Origin: Torymus aiolomorphi
Taxonomy: Eukaryota > Arthropoda > Insecta > Hymenoptera > Torymidae
Assembly: GCA_036365515.1 (NCBI GenBank)
Contig: CM070877.1
Coordinates: forward strand, 64,052,522 to 64,116,521
Direction of reading: 5' to 3'
Length of the DNA stretch: 64,000 bases
Position 1 is the stretch's first letter, and each line of letters starts with the position of its first letter. A program made the position numbers and the translations under genes. Under the pieces are notes generated by a model. It searched no databases, was not told the origin of the DNA, and saw nothing but the letters and a program-made list of their open reading frames with translations. Of this stretch, positions 35,458-47,265 are shown in pieces.

Positions 35458-37436
35458 CTAGAACGTGGGGAAGTCTCGCGGCTGCTGTTGAAGCTCTTTC
35501 ACGATCTTGAGGTACCAGTGGCCGTTTGTATCGCGCTCGAGCTCTAACGCGGCGAACGCTGGCTCTTCTTCCTCGAACATCCGTGAAAGGGCATCTGGGA
35601 CGTTGTGACGTTGTTCAACGAGACCTTTCGATGTTCGATCGTGAAACTGTGGTTCTGCAGCTCCAAAGCCCACCTAGCTAACCTGCCGGTCGGGTTTTGG
35701 AGATCACAGAGCCACTTCAAGCTGCTATGGTCCGTGATAACCTTGAAGTCGTAGGCCTTTATATACGGACGGAACTTTTTAATTGCCCAGAGAATTGCTA
35801 GACATTCTCGTTCCGTCACGCTATAATTCCTCTCGGCTGCGTTCAGAGTTCGACTCGCGAACTCTAGGACTCTTTCATCGCCGTCAATTATTTGGTAGAG
35901 CAGCGCTCCCAGACCTGTATCGCTTGCGTCAGTTTGCACCACGAACTGCGCGTTAGATACCGGTCTGTGTAGAATCGGTGCAGAAGCTACTAGCGCTTTT
36001 AGCTTTTGGAAGGCCTCTGCTTGTGCCGTTGACCACTGATATTTCCGATCCTTTTTCGTTAATTCGGTCAGTGGTTCAGCAATTGTGGCGAAGTTTGATA
36101 AAAACTTTCTATACCACGAGGCCATTCCTAAGAAGCGTCTCAGCTGACGGAGGTTTTTCGGTACCGGATACTCCATAATGGGCTTTATTTTCTCGGGGTC
36201 TGGCTTAAAACCATCTCTATTTACTATGACCCCGAGATATTGGACCTCATCGCGACAGAAGACGCTCTTCTCGCGATCTATTGTGAGGCCCGCGTCCTGT
36301 ATCCTGTCCAGAACTCTTTTTAGAACCTCTTTATGCTCCTCGAATGTCTCTGTGACTATTATTATATCGTCGAGATACGAGTAAGCAAAAGGTTCGAGTT
36401 CGGGGCCGACGACTTTGTCAATCAGCCTCTGGAAGGACGCTCCGGCATATGAAAGATCGTAGGGCATTCTCGTAAATTGGAAAAGCCCTTTGCCTGGCAC
36501 GGTGAAGGCCGTAGTCTCTTTGAACTCCGGACTAAGTGGTATCTGGTGGTACGCACTGCTTAAATCCAACGTGGAGATGTATCGCGCTTTCTGCAGTTTG
36601 CGCAAGATGCTTTCCATGTATGGTAACGGGTACGCGTCTGGCCTTGACGCTGCGTTCACTTTTCTGAAGTCCACGCAGAAACGGAACTTCCCGTTTGACT
36701 TGCGTACCATTACCACTGGACTTGACCAGCCACTTGTCGAGGGTTCTATTATTCCCGCGACTAGCATTTCCTCCACCTGTTTCTGTATCTCTTCCTCGAG
36801 TTTCTGAGATACAGGGTAGTACTTCTGTTTAATGGGTCTTGTAGATCCGACGTCTATTGCATGCTCGATCCACGAAGTACACCCTAGTGGTGCCAGGCTG
36901 CTACCGATCAGCTGAGCTACTAAAGCTTCTACCTCTTTGCGCTGTTCTTCTGTTGGGTCCGCCAACCCTATAGCTGATACGGACACGGTGTTGTTTGAGG
37001 TTATGGCTGCTACTTCTAACTTTACGCTTACATCGTGATCCTTAAGATGCAGCGTGTTATCTGTGGGGTCTAAGGCAGCGCTAAACTTCTTAATGAAGTT
37101 TACCCCCAAGTAGCACTCCGTATCTAGATCTGGCATTATTGTGACGCGCACTTCTTTGCACATGCCAGCCACGACCATGGGCAGATACACATAGGCAACC
37201 ACTGCTATGCTTTGCCCGTTTGCCACTCGTGCCGTTAGGCCGCTAGCTGGGATTAACTCTTTTCCACAGGCCGTAGCGAGCTGTAGGCCTATAGAATTCA
37301 TCCCAGTCCAGGAAGCTCCTGTATCGAAGAGTGCTCGTAACCTGTAACCGGCTACACTTACTTGAAGCCACCATCGCGAGCAAGTTTCTTGGTTGACTTC
37401 ATTCGGTTGAATCACGGGCACTTCTTCGCTGTCCAC
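35458..37436 (-). pseudogene. Protease, reverse transcriptase and RNase H of the gypsy element
   Basis: The protease site LFDTGAS lies near residue 36. The RT shows LDLSSAYHQIPL and the catalytic YLDD (SYLDDIII). In the RT, where related elements usually have MPFGL, this copy reads MPYDL, a likely decay change. RNase H contains TDASDTGLGALL, ERECLAILWAIK and TDHSSLKWL. A frameshift at about 35600-35640 separates the rest, NVPDALSRMF, which continues in another frame to about 35458. The frame differs from gag, and a GGGGGG run near 37510 lies at the overlap, a possible slippage site. Confidence 0.88.
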
Positions 37437-37504
37437 TCCAGATGATTGGACCGAGTTACCCTCGGTCTCTGGTGAGAGAGCTGGGGGCGGGTATGTGGTC
37501 GTGT

Positions 37505-39704
37505 TTATCTGCCCCCCTGGCCGTTTCCCTGTTGGTTTCCGGCAGCATTGGGCTTGTTGCCTCCCTTTTGCTCATATCCGGGTTTCCTTCGGTACTCTTG
37601 CCTTTGTGGAGGTCCGTTATTTCTTGGACTTTGCGGCCTAGCATGGTGGGTCGAGCTACTACCCCCACTAGGCTGGTTTGTACTTTGCCCGCCCTCCCGC
37701 CGCCTATTTTCCCAGTTACCCTTCTTCTTAGGTTTTCTGGTTGGCGGCGGGCTAGGCTTTTGCCCTTTGTTCTCGTCGGTGCCTTTCTTTGTCAAGGCCG
37801 ATAAGCATTCGGCCATGACCCGACGGAACATAGCCTCGAGGCTCTCTCGAGGCTCGTGCTGTTGGTGCCCCATCGCCGCCACGCTTGGACTCTGCTTTTT
37901 CCGCTGATCCGTGGACGGCTCAGTTGGCACGTAGACAAATTCTGGCATGTACGTGCGCTCAGGCGGTGGTGGCGAGTCATACACCTAATCTGCCGCGAGC
38001 GCTAATTTGGCTTCCCGGGCCAGGTCCAGGAGCCCTCGGTAATCCGTAATTTGATTTTGCATTACCATCTTTTGCAGTTCTAGCCGCATGTTCCGGTGCA
38101 ACATGTCTAACTGTTGAGCGATGCTAGGCACCGGAACCAACTTTAGGATCATGGCTTGTAGATTTACCACGTAATCACGCGTAAGTTCGTTTCTGCCTTG
38201 AGTCCTCGCGTTTATTTCGGCCATGAAGCGCTGCTGATATCCCCTGTCCCTGCCATACATGTGCGTTATGGCCTCTATGAAATCTGGCCACGATCGCCAT
38301 GTGTGGCGGTTACTCCGGTACCAGGTGGCTGCTACCCCAGTTAGGAGCTCTGACAACGACGAAAGCACCTCGTCATGTGTCAGATTAGCTAGAGTTCTGC
38401 ATTCCTCTATTCTTGTTAGGAATAACTCAACGCTCTGCTCCTTTGAGGACCCTGAGAACCTGATGTGCCATTTTCGGATTATCTGGCCCACATCACGGTT
38501 CATCTGCTGAGGTAAATACGTATGCCTCTCAGACGGATCCTGGGTCGAATTTCTGGTATTATTCCTCCCAACCTCTGTTGGGGGCTGGAGACTTGGGCTG
38601 CTGCTGTTAAACTCTGCATACGTGAACCTGTCTTGGAAGTTCACATGTGGTGATCCTCGCCTACGGCCCGTGCTTGGGGGTTGGACTCCCTCCAATTGCG
38701 TACTTGAGGTTGGATGTCCAGCTCCTTGAAGTATTCGCACATTCTCTTTAAGCTCTTCAACCTCTTCGACGAGTGTTTTGATCACCGCCAGTAGCTGCTC
38801 CGATAATATATTGTCTCCGACTGCTATCCCGGCGGTTTGCGACTCACGCTGTCGCGGCCACTCTAGGTTTTGCGACTGCGGCGTGTTTCGCGATTGCTGC
38901 CAGAACCCGTGCTGTCCATTTCGTGCCAACAACGACTCTTCTTCGTAGTTGCGCTGGCATTGTCGTTGCCTGCGCTGCTCCTCCAGGAGCACTTGCTGCC
39001 GCTGCTGTTGCTCCTGCTGTTGTTGCTGTTGCTGCCTTCGCTGTTGCTCCAACTGCTGTTGCTGCATTTGCTGCTACTGCAGTTGTTGCTATTGGAGCTG
39101 TTGCTGTTGAAGCCGTTCCTCAGCTTCGGCTGAAGATGTCCCGGTGGGTGCTGCAGAGCTCAATATCTCTGTCCCGGAACCCTCCTGGCCGTTTGCCTCT
39201 TCCGCTGGCTCCACCCCTGCATTATGTGCTTGTTGTGGAGCGTTCATCCTCCGAGACTCCGAGAGTTTCTGCATCACTATCGGGTCATCAAGGAGTGTTA
39301 TGAACGGGTCCGAAAGTCGACCCAGACTTGTTCATCAACGTTAAGTCGATGAACGCTCTTCGGGACTGCTCGCGTTTAGCAAACGCTTGCTGCTCCGACA
39401 GCTTCGGCTCTGGCACGAAATCGGCGGCACTATAATCGCCCATAAGCCACTTGATCGCTGTCAGCATATTTACTGGCTGCAGATCTGACTGCTGTAGACC
39501 AAGGGCTTGCATGGCCTCGTTTATTTCCTCTTCGGGCTGTGTATAGGCCCAATTGAGTATCGCAGATTCCGCAAATTGCGATGATCGGGCCATGGTGTCA
39601 ATTGGCTGTGCGCTTCCCGACGAACTTATTTTACTAGCGCGAGTAGTATCTGTATTGATGGCAGAGAGAGATTGCCTATTCAACCCGTGAGCTAGCTTTT
39701 TCAA
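37505..39704 (-). pseudogene. gag of the gypsy element, broken
   Basis: Pieces run from an upstream ORF (39704-39288) through a Gln-rich segment (CAG/CTG repeats, about 39110-38990) to the capsid region and a basic tail. The capsid part contains IIRKWHIRFSGSSKEQSVE, then ATWYRSNRHTWRSWPDF, then LVPVPSIAQQLDML, matching the retrotransposon gag pattern. The tail (37984-37505) is Pro/Gly/Arg/Asn-rich with no CCHC knuckle. Breaks are a frameshift near 39320 and in-frame TAG codons near 39075 and 37985. Confidence 0.82.
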
Positions 39705-40551
39705 CGCGAACCCGGGTTATTTTCTAAGAGCTACGGCGGTTGCTCTTAACCTCGATAACGCACGAGAGTTTCCCGTACGCGGCTCTAAAAGAACAAAAGC
39801 TATTTTTGTAATTAATTACTATTTGTAATTAATTACGCTCAACTACTCGCACTTGTAATTTTAAAATAAATATATGTGAAAATATTTCTATATATATGTG
39901 TCAAAACGGACAATATAACCAAGAAACACAAAAAATAAATATAATTTTCACCTAAAAAAATAAAAAAACAATTTTAAAGGTCGAGGGGATTTTTTGGCTC
40001 GAGTTTTTACTCGGGCGCACAGTCAACTTTTTGTTCCGAGAGTGCCTGCCGACTTTCTCTCGTTTTTCTTCTAACAGCAGGAGCAAAGAAAAAGAAATTT
40101 TATTTTTCGTCCACTAAAGAATAATTCGTATCGAAAAAACGAGAGGAGAAAAAAAAATTTTTGAGTCGAGAAAAACATTAATAAAAAAATTAATTATGGC
40201 TTAAAAAAAAAATTTTTGTCGTTAAAAGAAAATTAATTGTTATTAAAAAAAATTTTTAATTGTCAAAAACAATTACCCACGTATAAAAATTTCGCGATCA
40301 AGATCTCTCCTCGTCGGCACTCTAGGTCGAGGGTTATTGGCTATCGCTTGCCTAACCTCTCGACCGCACTCTCGCAACAGCACGGCTGTGTCACGCACAC
40401 GCACACACGCGCGCTACGAGCTGCGGCACGAAGAGCCTTTCTTTGCAGCTTATACTCAGCTACGCTGCTGAGCTTCTTCGCGCCGAGCTTCGCCGCGTAT
40501 CATGTACGTGCCGCGGGTCCTTCTCCACCCCCAAAACGTTGTGGCGCCAGT
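39705..40551 (-). other. 5' leader of the gypsy element with primer binding site
   Basis: The untranslated leader between the 5' LTR and gag is A+T-rich with long A runs. Read on the minus strand, TGGCGCCACAACGTTTTGG (40549 down to 40531) starts two bases after the LTR end and resembles a tRNA-Lys type primer site. No gene is seen. Confidence 0.7.
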
Positions 40552-41593
40552 TGTAACAGGATGGCTAGTGGGGGAAAATCCCAACAAGCCACAGGCCAGC
40601 GATGCCCTAGAACACGGTGCCGCGGGTGTCACACTAAAATGACTTGCCAGGGGATCTGCTCCTGGAATCCCGAAAACAACGCGAAGATCGCACACGAATT
40701 TCGCTTTCCAACTAATTGGATCGCTGAGTGAAAAGCGCGCGCTCGAAGAGTAAAGCGCGCGGCCGCTATGCTCAGATATGAAAACGACCGGCGGAGTTGT
40801 TTTCCCGCGGAGGCGGCGGTATCCGGGAGAAGGACAGGTTGTAATGAACAACGCGACGAGTAACTAGATATCACAGTATATTAAAATCATTAATAACTAC
40901 AAGCACAACGCACGTGATGATTAGAACAAATGAGTTAGTTCGTGCGCGACCGTTAAGATTCAAACGCGCGAACGATACGGCGCGCGGCGAAGCTGTTATT
41001 CTCGCGCGCGGTGTTAAAGTACGGCGGGCGGACGCACACCCGCACGTACACGGCACAGAAAGCTTGCACGGGGCGATTTCCGTGCGAGCCTTTACAATGA
41101 ACCCGCGAGAGGAGAGTAGAAAACTTATGTTAGGAAGGAGCAGCCGGTGCACTCGACTCTCTCTCGCTCCCTGTCGCTCGCACAGAAGTTGCGCTCTCTT
41201 TCTCTCTCTCTTGCTCGCTGTATTGGGTCGGCAGGCGGGCTGGCTGCGGGCTCGTCGCTCGCAGTCTCGTGCGGCTCTGTCTCTCTTTCGCTCGTACACT
41301 ATATGCGGCGCCTCCACTACACTCGCGGGGTCTCACAAAGAACGATAGGACGGCGCGTACAAGTAAACTCAGGAGAAACACGAAGGAGATGTTTTACGCG
41401 CGATGGCAGACACGAAGATGGCTGCCGTGACTTTTATAAAGCCGTAGCAGCTTCGCGGGTACGCGACGGGCATATTACGCGTCGCGAGACCGTTCTAATC
41501 TGGTCAGGATGCTCGCGCGCTCGCGCCCCCGGTGAGCATGCCTGCTCGGCGCGGGTAATACGAATCTCGAATTACCTAACTCACGCACGCGTT

Positions 41594-41596
<3 letters not shown>
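40552..41596 (-). repeat. 5' LTR of the minus-strand gypsy element
   Basis: It matches 31924-32902. On the element strand it begins TGTAACGCGTGCGTGAG and ends CCATCCTGTTACA. It includes a CT-rich run near 41155-41215 that gives false Ser/Leu/Arg open frames. Confidence 0.9.
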
Positions 41597-41679
<83 letters not shown>

Positions 41680-41699
41680 AACACACACACACATACACA
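41597..41699. repeat. TA then CA microsatellite
   Basis: About 72 bp of (TA)n are followed by CA-rich sequence up to the mariner-like element 2 end. With the TA tract at 31905-31923 it marks the target into which the gypsy element inserted. Confidence 0.9.
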
Positions 41700-42463
41700 C
41701 ACGGTGACCCATTTTAATGGCCGCATCCGGATTTCTCGGAACCTAAGCCAGATAGAGAAAAATGGTTTGACAAAAGTTATAGGGGACAAAGGGGGCCATA
41801 TAATGGCGCTAACGTCTTTGACCTTGAACTTGACCTTCGAGGCTATTTCAAGGTCAAAGCGGTTTTTCATATGGAAATACCTAGTTTTGACCCCGGATTC
41901 GGAAAGAGCAGGAAATTCTACGTTCAAAATCATATTGAGAAATTTTTTCCAAGGTCATTTCAAGGTCAAATCTAGGTCAAACTCAGAAAAGTCCGATTAA
42001 AATCGTTTTTTTTCATGAACCAGAAGCTAAGCTCGTTCAAATTGATCGTAGGCTTAATAGACGAACCCACACACCCCAAACCCAAAACTTACACATCCGA
42101 ATAAACAAAACTCAAACTCGCACATCCTAACCCCATACACTTCATGCCCTCACATGCTGAACTGTTACACCCCGGTCCCACAGCCATACCCCACACCCTC
42201 CAGTCCCACACATCCCTACCCCACGTATGGTAATCCCATACACCCCAAACCCACACATCCTGAACCCTGAAAAATTTTTCTCAAGGGCAAAATGAATTTT
42301 TAACGGAAACTTTAAGATCGTTGAAGCTTCTGTTATAAATGTATTAACCTTACTTTTTGCGCTACCCAGAAACAACGACGTGGATGTAGTAAGGATTGTT
42401 TCCTTTGGGGTGCTTAATTAAAGTGAGTCCCCTCGCCTCTCACTAATGTAAATAAATTTTTAT

Positions 42464-44219
42464 TTAACCTCGAAGCAAGCGTTCGAAATGACGACCATTT
42501 GCTTCAAGGCACATAGTCAAACGCCTTTGAAAATGGCGAACTGTGTTCTGCAAAGTTTGTCTCGGAATGGCAGCGCATGCTTGACGAATCCTATCCTGCA
42601 TATCTGCCCTTGTAGTGAGTTGTTGCTCAAAAACAGTACTTTTTAAATACCCCTATAAATAGAAATCTGGTGATGTAATATCGGGTGAGCAAGCAGGTCA
42701 GTTAACCGGACCTCCTCGACCAATCCATCTGTTACCATAGTGCTCATTCAAAAAAGCCCTTACAATTCGAGCGAAATGTGGTGTTGCGCCGTCCTGCTGG
42801 AGCCACATTCTTCGTCGAGTTTCTAAATCAACATCTTCCATCAATCCAGGTAGTTCATCTCTTATTAGCGTCAAATAGGTATGTTGATTTACATTTGCTT
42901 CAAAAAAATAAGGGCCAATCAAATATCCATTGATAATCCCGCACCATACCATAATACTCCAACGTCTTTGATGGTTTACAGTTCTGACCCAATGAGGATT
43001 CACATCAGACCAATAATAGCAATTATGCCTATTCAGTTCCCCATCACTTTGAAATTGTGCTTCATCAGAAAAAAGAACAAAGTTAAAAAAGTCTGGATCA
43101 TTTTCTATCATTTGTAAAGCCCATTGGCAAAACGCAATACTCTGTTGGAAATGCTGAAACTGTAGATCTTGAACCCAAGTAGTATGATACGCGTGATGTT
43201 GAAGCATCTTCATAATGCTTAAAAAAGTATTTCTTGGGATACCAATTTCCCTTTCGACTCGACGAGCGCTAATGAGTGGGTCAAAATGAATTATTGCAAG
43301 GATAGTTACAACTCGATTATCATTTTCATCATACTCATGGCGCCTACGTTGGCGAACCATGTGTCCACCACGAGCTCTTTGAGTTAAGGGGGCTAGACAC
43401 CTTTTTTCTCTGAAATAAGAAGTCACATTTTAATACATAAATGTAAACTAATTATTTCATACTTCTTACATATAAAAGTGGGTATATTTACCTTACCTTA
43501 AAACTTTCTCCGATGGGCCTTTTATATGGTCCAGAACTATAGTCATCGATGAAACAAGTTTTTTCACTATCCGTAAGCTGTGAAATTTTCATGTGGATGG
43601 ATTGGCTTCAGATTTGAACTAAATTACTCCTGAATAGTATAATTCTCATATGAGTGTAGGGATTTTTGATCTAATGAGAAAAAAAAAATTGTGCTGTTTT
43701 TCAAGGGTTTTTTTTTAATTTTTTAAAATTTTTTTAAATTTTTTATATTTTTTCATAATTTTTCTGATGTAAAAATTTTTTCCGACATTTAATCCTAAAT
43801 CCCTACACTCATATGAGAATTATACTATTCAGGAGTAATTTAGTTCAAATCTGGAGACAATCCATCAACAGGAAAATTTCAAAGCTTACGGATAGTGAAA
43901 AAACTTGTTTCATCGATGACTATGGTTCTGGACCATATAAAAGGCCCATCGGAGAAAGTTTTAAGGTAAGGTAAATATACCCAATTTTATATGTAAAAAG
44001 TATGAAATAATTAGTTTACATTTATGTATTAAAATGTGACTTCTTATTTCAGAGAAAAAAGGTGTCTAGCCCCCTTAAACGTCTGATAGCTCTATCGTCA
44101 GGATGTCGTCTGTCAGGATAGCGTTCAGCACAAAGTCTTGCCGCACCACGATAATTATTTTGCCTTGCACCTAAAACCAAAATCATATCAACGATCTCGT
44201 TGGGCGGATAGTCAGCCAT
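42464..44219 (-). pseudogene. Mariner-like transposase, element 2, split by a MITE
   Basis: The ATG is at 44219. The first ~48 codons (MADYPPNEIVDMI and following) run to 44075. The MITE at 43388-44074 interrupts, and the frame resumes at TQRARGGHMVRQRRRHEYDE. The catalytic parts are FSDEAQF, QQDGATPHF and SPDITSPDF. Two stops replace expected Trp codons, at 42698-42700 (before PACSPD) and 42653-42655 (before GYLK). The gene ends at a TAA (42464-42466). It is related to element 1's transposase but clearly a different lineage. Confidence 0.87.
43388..44074. mobile_element. 687 bp fold-back MITE with TTAA duplication
   Basis: The ends GGGGGCTAGACACCTTTTTT and AAAAAAGGTGTCTAGCCCCC are perfect inverses, and inverted pairing covers nearly the whole block around an A/T-rich centre (about 43700-43760). 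TTAA flanks it (43384-43387 and 44075-44078). Removing the insert with one TTAA rejoins the transposase frame exactly. It has no coding capacity; a piggyBac-type target is implied. Confidence 0.93.
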
Positions 44220-44659
44220 TTTAGAGCCAGCTATTAATTACTATTAAATTTAAATAGTAAAATGTTATCAAAAATATTAATAATTATAAGGCTCGCCCGT
44301 ATACGGTCGCGCCTAAAAAGGAAAAACGTTGGAAAATTACGGTAACTTTAATTAGCTAACTGTAATTGCCATAAAAACTTCGTTTGTCACACTTTTTTAA
44401 TTTTAAATTTTAAAATAAAATAATCGTTAAAACATTAAAGGTGTTCAATTCAATAAAGCATTATTTCTTATTTTAATTGCAAATAAAACTAGAACTTCCT
44501 TTTATTTTTTTGTTTTATGTAAATAATGTGAATTAGTCGCGTTCGAATTTCAGAAATACTAATTTTGATAATGTAATCATTAAAAACACATCTACGAAGA
44601 AAATAGGTTCCGTCAATGGTTCTTTTAAATTTATTTTTCAGGTTCTAGCAGGATAGTGG

Positions 44660-44981
44660 AGCACCACATTTCACGCTCATAATAACAGCATTTTTTAATA
44701 AACACTTTAGTATTAGATGGATTGGTTGAGGAGGTCCGGTGAAATGGCTTGCTTCTTCATCCCATACTTCACCATCAGACTTTTGTTTATGGGGGTATTT
44801 GAAAAATGCTATTTTTGAGCAACAACCCACTACAAGAGCAGATATGCAGGATAGGATTCGTCGAGCATGCGCTGCCATTCCGAGACAAACTTTGCAGAAC
44901 ACAGTTCGCCATTTTCAAAGGCATTTGACTATGTGCCTTGAAGCATATGGTCGTAATTTCGAACACTTGATTCGAGGTTAA
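44660..44981 (+). pseudogene. Mirrored C-terminal transposase fragment (element 2)
   Basis: On the plus strand it encodes APHFTLIITAF, RWIG, then TSPSDFCLWGYLKN and ending NFEHLIRG, the last ~100 residues of the element's own transposase in the opposite orientation. It carries its own differences from the main copy. It is part of the right inverted arm and has no start. Confidence 0.85.
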
Positions 44982-44999
44982 AAAAAAATTTATTTAAAT

Positions 45000-45240
45000 T
45001 AGCAAGAGGCGAGGGGACTCACTATAATCAAGCACCCCGAACAGTGAGAGACAAGGGGACTCACTATAATCAAGCACCCCGAACAGTGAGAGACAAGGGG
45101 ACTCACTATAATCAAGCACCCCGAACAGTGAGAGGCAAGGGAACTCACTATAATCAAGCACCCCGACCAGTGCGAGGCAAAGGGACTCACTTTAATTAAG
45201 CACCCCAAAGGACACAATCCTTACTACGTCCACGTCGTTG
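45000..45240. repeat. Minisatellite CAAGCACCCC...GGGGACTCAC (element 2, right arm)
   Basis: Four to five units of about 40-45 bp form the inverse of the GGGGTGCTTG unit, followed by the inverse of the lead (CGTCGTTGTTTCTGGGTAGC). The left arm keeps a single unit with the lead at about 42361-42455. Confidence 0.9.
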
Positions 45241-45884
45241 TTTCTGGGTAGCGTAAAAAGTAAGGTTAATACATTTATAACAGAAGCTTCAACGATCTTA
45301 AAGTTTCCGTTAAAAAATCATTTTGCCCTTGAGAAAAATTTTTCAGGGTTCAGGATCTGTGGGATTGGCATGCGTGGGGTAGGGATGTGTGGGACTGGGG
45401 GGTGTGAGGTATGGTTGTGGGATCGTGGTGTAACAGTTCAGCATGTCAGGGTATGAAGTGTATGGGGTTAGGATGTGCGAGTTTGAGGTTTGTTTACTAG
45501 GATGTGTAAGATTTGGATGTTTGGGTTCCTCTATTAAACCTACGATCAATTTAAAGCAGCTTAGTCTGTGGTTCATGGAAAAAAACGATTTTAAACGGAC
45601 TTTTCTGAGTTTGACCTTGAAATGACCTTGGAAAAAATTTCTCATTATGATTTTGAACGTAAAATTTCCTGCTCTTTCCGAATCCGGGGTCAGAACTAGG
45701 TGTTTCCATATGAAAAAACCACTTTAATCTTGAAAAAACTTCAAATGTCAAGTTCAAGGTCAAAGACGTTAGCGCCATTATGTGGCCCCCTTTGTCCCCT
45801 TTAACTTTTGTCTGAACCATTTTTCTCTATCTGGCTTAGGTTCTGAGAAATCCGGGTGCGGTGATTAAAATGGATCACGGTGTA

Positions 45885-46055
45885 TATAAATACACACACA
45901 CACACACACACGACATAGTAGCAAGATCTGCTGTGTGGGTCGTCTGGCTCGAGTTTCCACCATCACCTTCGGGACAGAAGAAAATGTCACAAAGAATCAG
46001 ATCGTCATATCCTTCGGCGCCGGGAATATATATGAATATATATATAAATATATTT
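45885..46055. other. CA microsatellite and unassigned sequence
   Basis: A short (CA)n (45891-45911) is followed by mixed sequence and TATATA near 46028-46050. I see no gene. Confidence 0.6.
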
Positions 46056-46385
46056 GTACGGTATTTTGAGGATTTCATAAAGAATTTGTACAATAGTGGT
46101 GACACAAATATAAACATTGTTATAAACAACCAATAAACAAGCGCGTGACTAAAGAAATAATGACCCTAAGGTTATTGACTAACACCACGACGCCTGCGGC
46201 GCCCGCTTTTACGGAAAAATATCACGGAATTTCCGAAATCGATGTATTAACACAATATTGTGGAAACCGCTGAAAAATCCTCAAAATGCCTCTCGAGTGC
46301 TTTGGACTTTTGAGGAGACTCCTCAAAATGCCTACAAAATCCTCAAAATTCGGTATATATGACGTATATAATCCTCAAAATGCGT
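46056..46385 (+). repeat. Core-motif element, copy B
   Basis: The core GTGACTAAAGAAATAAT starts at 46145 and runs through ACCCTAAGGTTATTGAC, TAACACCACGACG and CCTGCGGCGCCCGCTTTT (to 46210). The copy-specific motif AATCCTCAAAATNCGG appears inverted on the left (CGGTATTTTGAGGATT, 46059-46074) and direct on the right near 46277, 46319, 46339 and 46371, with one extra inverted piece at 46309. TA-rich sequence lies on both sides. Confidence 0.82.
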
Positions 46386-46572
46386 CCCAGATGTGAATAT
46401 AAAAATATATAATTAATGAGAAAATATATAATATATAATATATTTATATATAATATATAATATATTTATATATAATATATAATATATTTATATATAATAT
46501 ATAATACATTATATATATATATATATATATATCTTCCTATATATATATAGCTGGTAGAGCTTTTTGTGAATT

Positions 46573-46755
46573 AGCTGCCCCTGAGCTGCCCCTTTTGGTC
46601 GCCCATTTGCTGCCCCTTAAAATAACGTAAAATTACGTGTTTTTACACGTTATTTTTATTCGGATTTGCTGCCCCTTAAATTTTCTTGCTGCCCCTTGCC
46701 GCCCAAATGTGGTCGCCCATTGGCTGCCCCTTGTACTGCCCCTTGTGCCCTCCGT
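46573..46755. repeat. Sevenfold GCTGCCCCTT repeat
   Basis: GCTGCCCCT(T/G) or CTGCCCCTT occurs near 46574, 46585, 46609, 46668, 46688, 46723 and 46735, with GGTCGCCCAT twice (46597, 46711). A hairpin, AATAACGTAAAA and its near-inverse ACACGTTATT, lies in the middle. It sits just inside the proposed Helitron 5' end. Confidence 0.8.
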
Positions 46756-46759
46756 CACT

Positions 46760-47265
46760 GCTGAGGATTTTATTTTTTGAATAGGATGTTGGATTTTTGT
46801 TTTTAAGTGGTAGGTTGGTGGCTACTTTTATCATTAGCCTTAAAAGTATGAAAATGCAACGTTGACGTTGTAGAACATCAAAATGTTTTTTGTGATCTAA
46901 ACAAGCTTTTGATAATAATAAAAAAAGTCTTTTCCACGCAACCTAATAGGTGTTTTTGTGATATCAAAAGTTTGAGAGGTCGAGATCACTAATCATTATC
47001 TTGCTATCAGACTTTCAAAATTCCAATTGGCCATCAAAAGTTCGAGGGAAACAAAAGGTCGAGATCACTGATCACAATCTTGCCATAAAATTGAAAATGT
47101 TGTAGGTATTTTGAGAAAAAAGAAATCGCAGATCGATGTATGTAAAAATTGTAACATATTTTTGTTTCATTTTGAAATATGATAAAAATTATCTTTATTC
47201 ATAGTTCATTTAACATTGAACAAAATCTTTGTTATAATTGATCTAGCAAATATTTTAAACTGTAA
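46760..47265. other. Non-coding interior of the Helitron
   Basis: A+T-rich sequence with a repeated AAAGGTCGAGATCACTGATC-like phrase (46976-47000 and 47050-47080). I see no gene. Confidence 0.55.

Larger units (their letters stand above)
31924..41596 (-). mobile_element. Ty3/gypsy LTR retrotransposon (minus strand), decayed
   Basis: LTRs of about 979 bp (31924-32902) and 1045 bp (40552-41596) flank gag and pol on the minus strand. The LTR ends are TGTAAC and GTTACA. Both outer flanks are TA repeats (ATAT each side), so the element inserted in a TA microsatellite and its duplication cannot be resolved exactly. Gag carries a frameshift and two in-frame stops; pol carries a frameshift and one in-frame stop. 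The LTRs differ by several substitutions plus two or three indels of tens of bases, so the element is older than the errantivirus-type copy at 5660. Confidence 0.93.
41700..45882 (-). mobile_element. Mariner-like DNA transposon 2 (very long inverted arms)
   Basis: The termini are CACGGTGACCCATTTTAAT and, inverted, ATTAAAATGGATCACGGTG, with TA following at 45883-45884. Inverted homology is unusually long: it includes FTC-type words such as AAGGTCAAA, a CACACCCCAAACCC-like degenerate stretch (42070-42270; mirrored 45345-45530), the minisatellite lead and the transposase C-terminus. Each arm therefore reaches about 1-1.2 kb (41700 to about 42800 against about 44655-45882). The transposase is interrupted by a fold-back MITE and two stops. 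Confidence 0.88.

Noticed and set aside
35978..39344. Many plus-strand frames
   Set aside because: They lie opposite the minus-strand gag and pol, whose motifs are clear.
46573..46755. A sixth core-motif element based on repeated GCTGCCCCTT
   Set aside because: It lacks the GTGACTAAAGAAATAAT core and a left inverted motif, and it falls just inside the proposed Helitron end.
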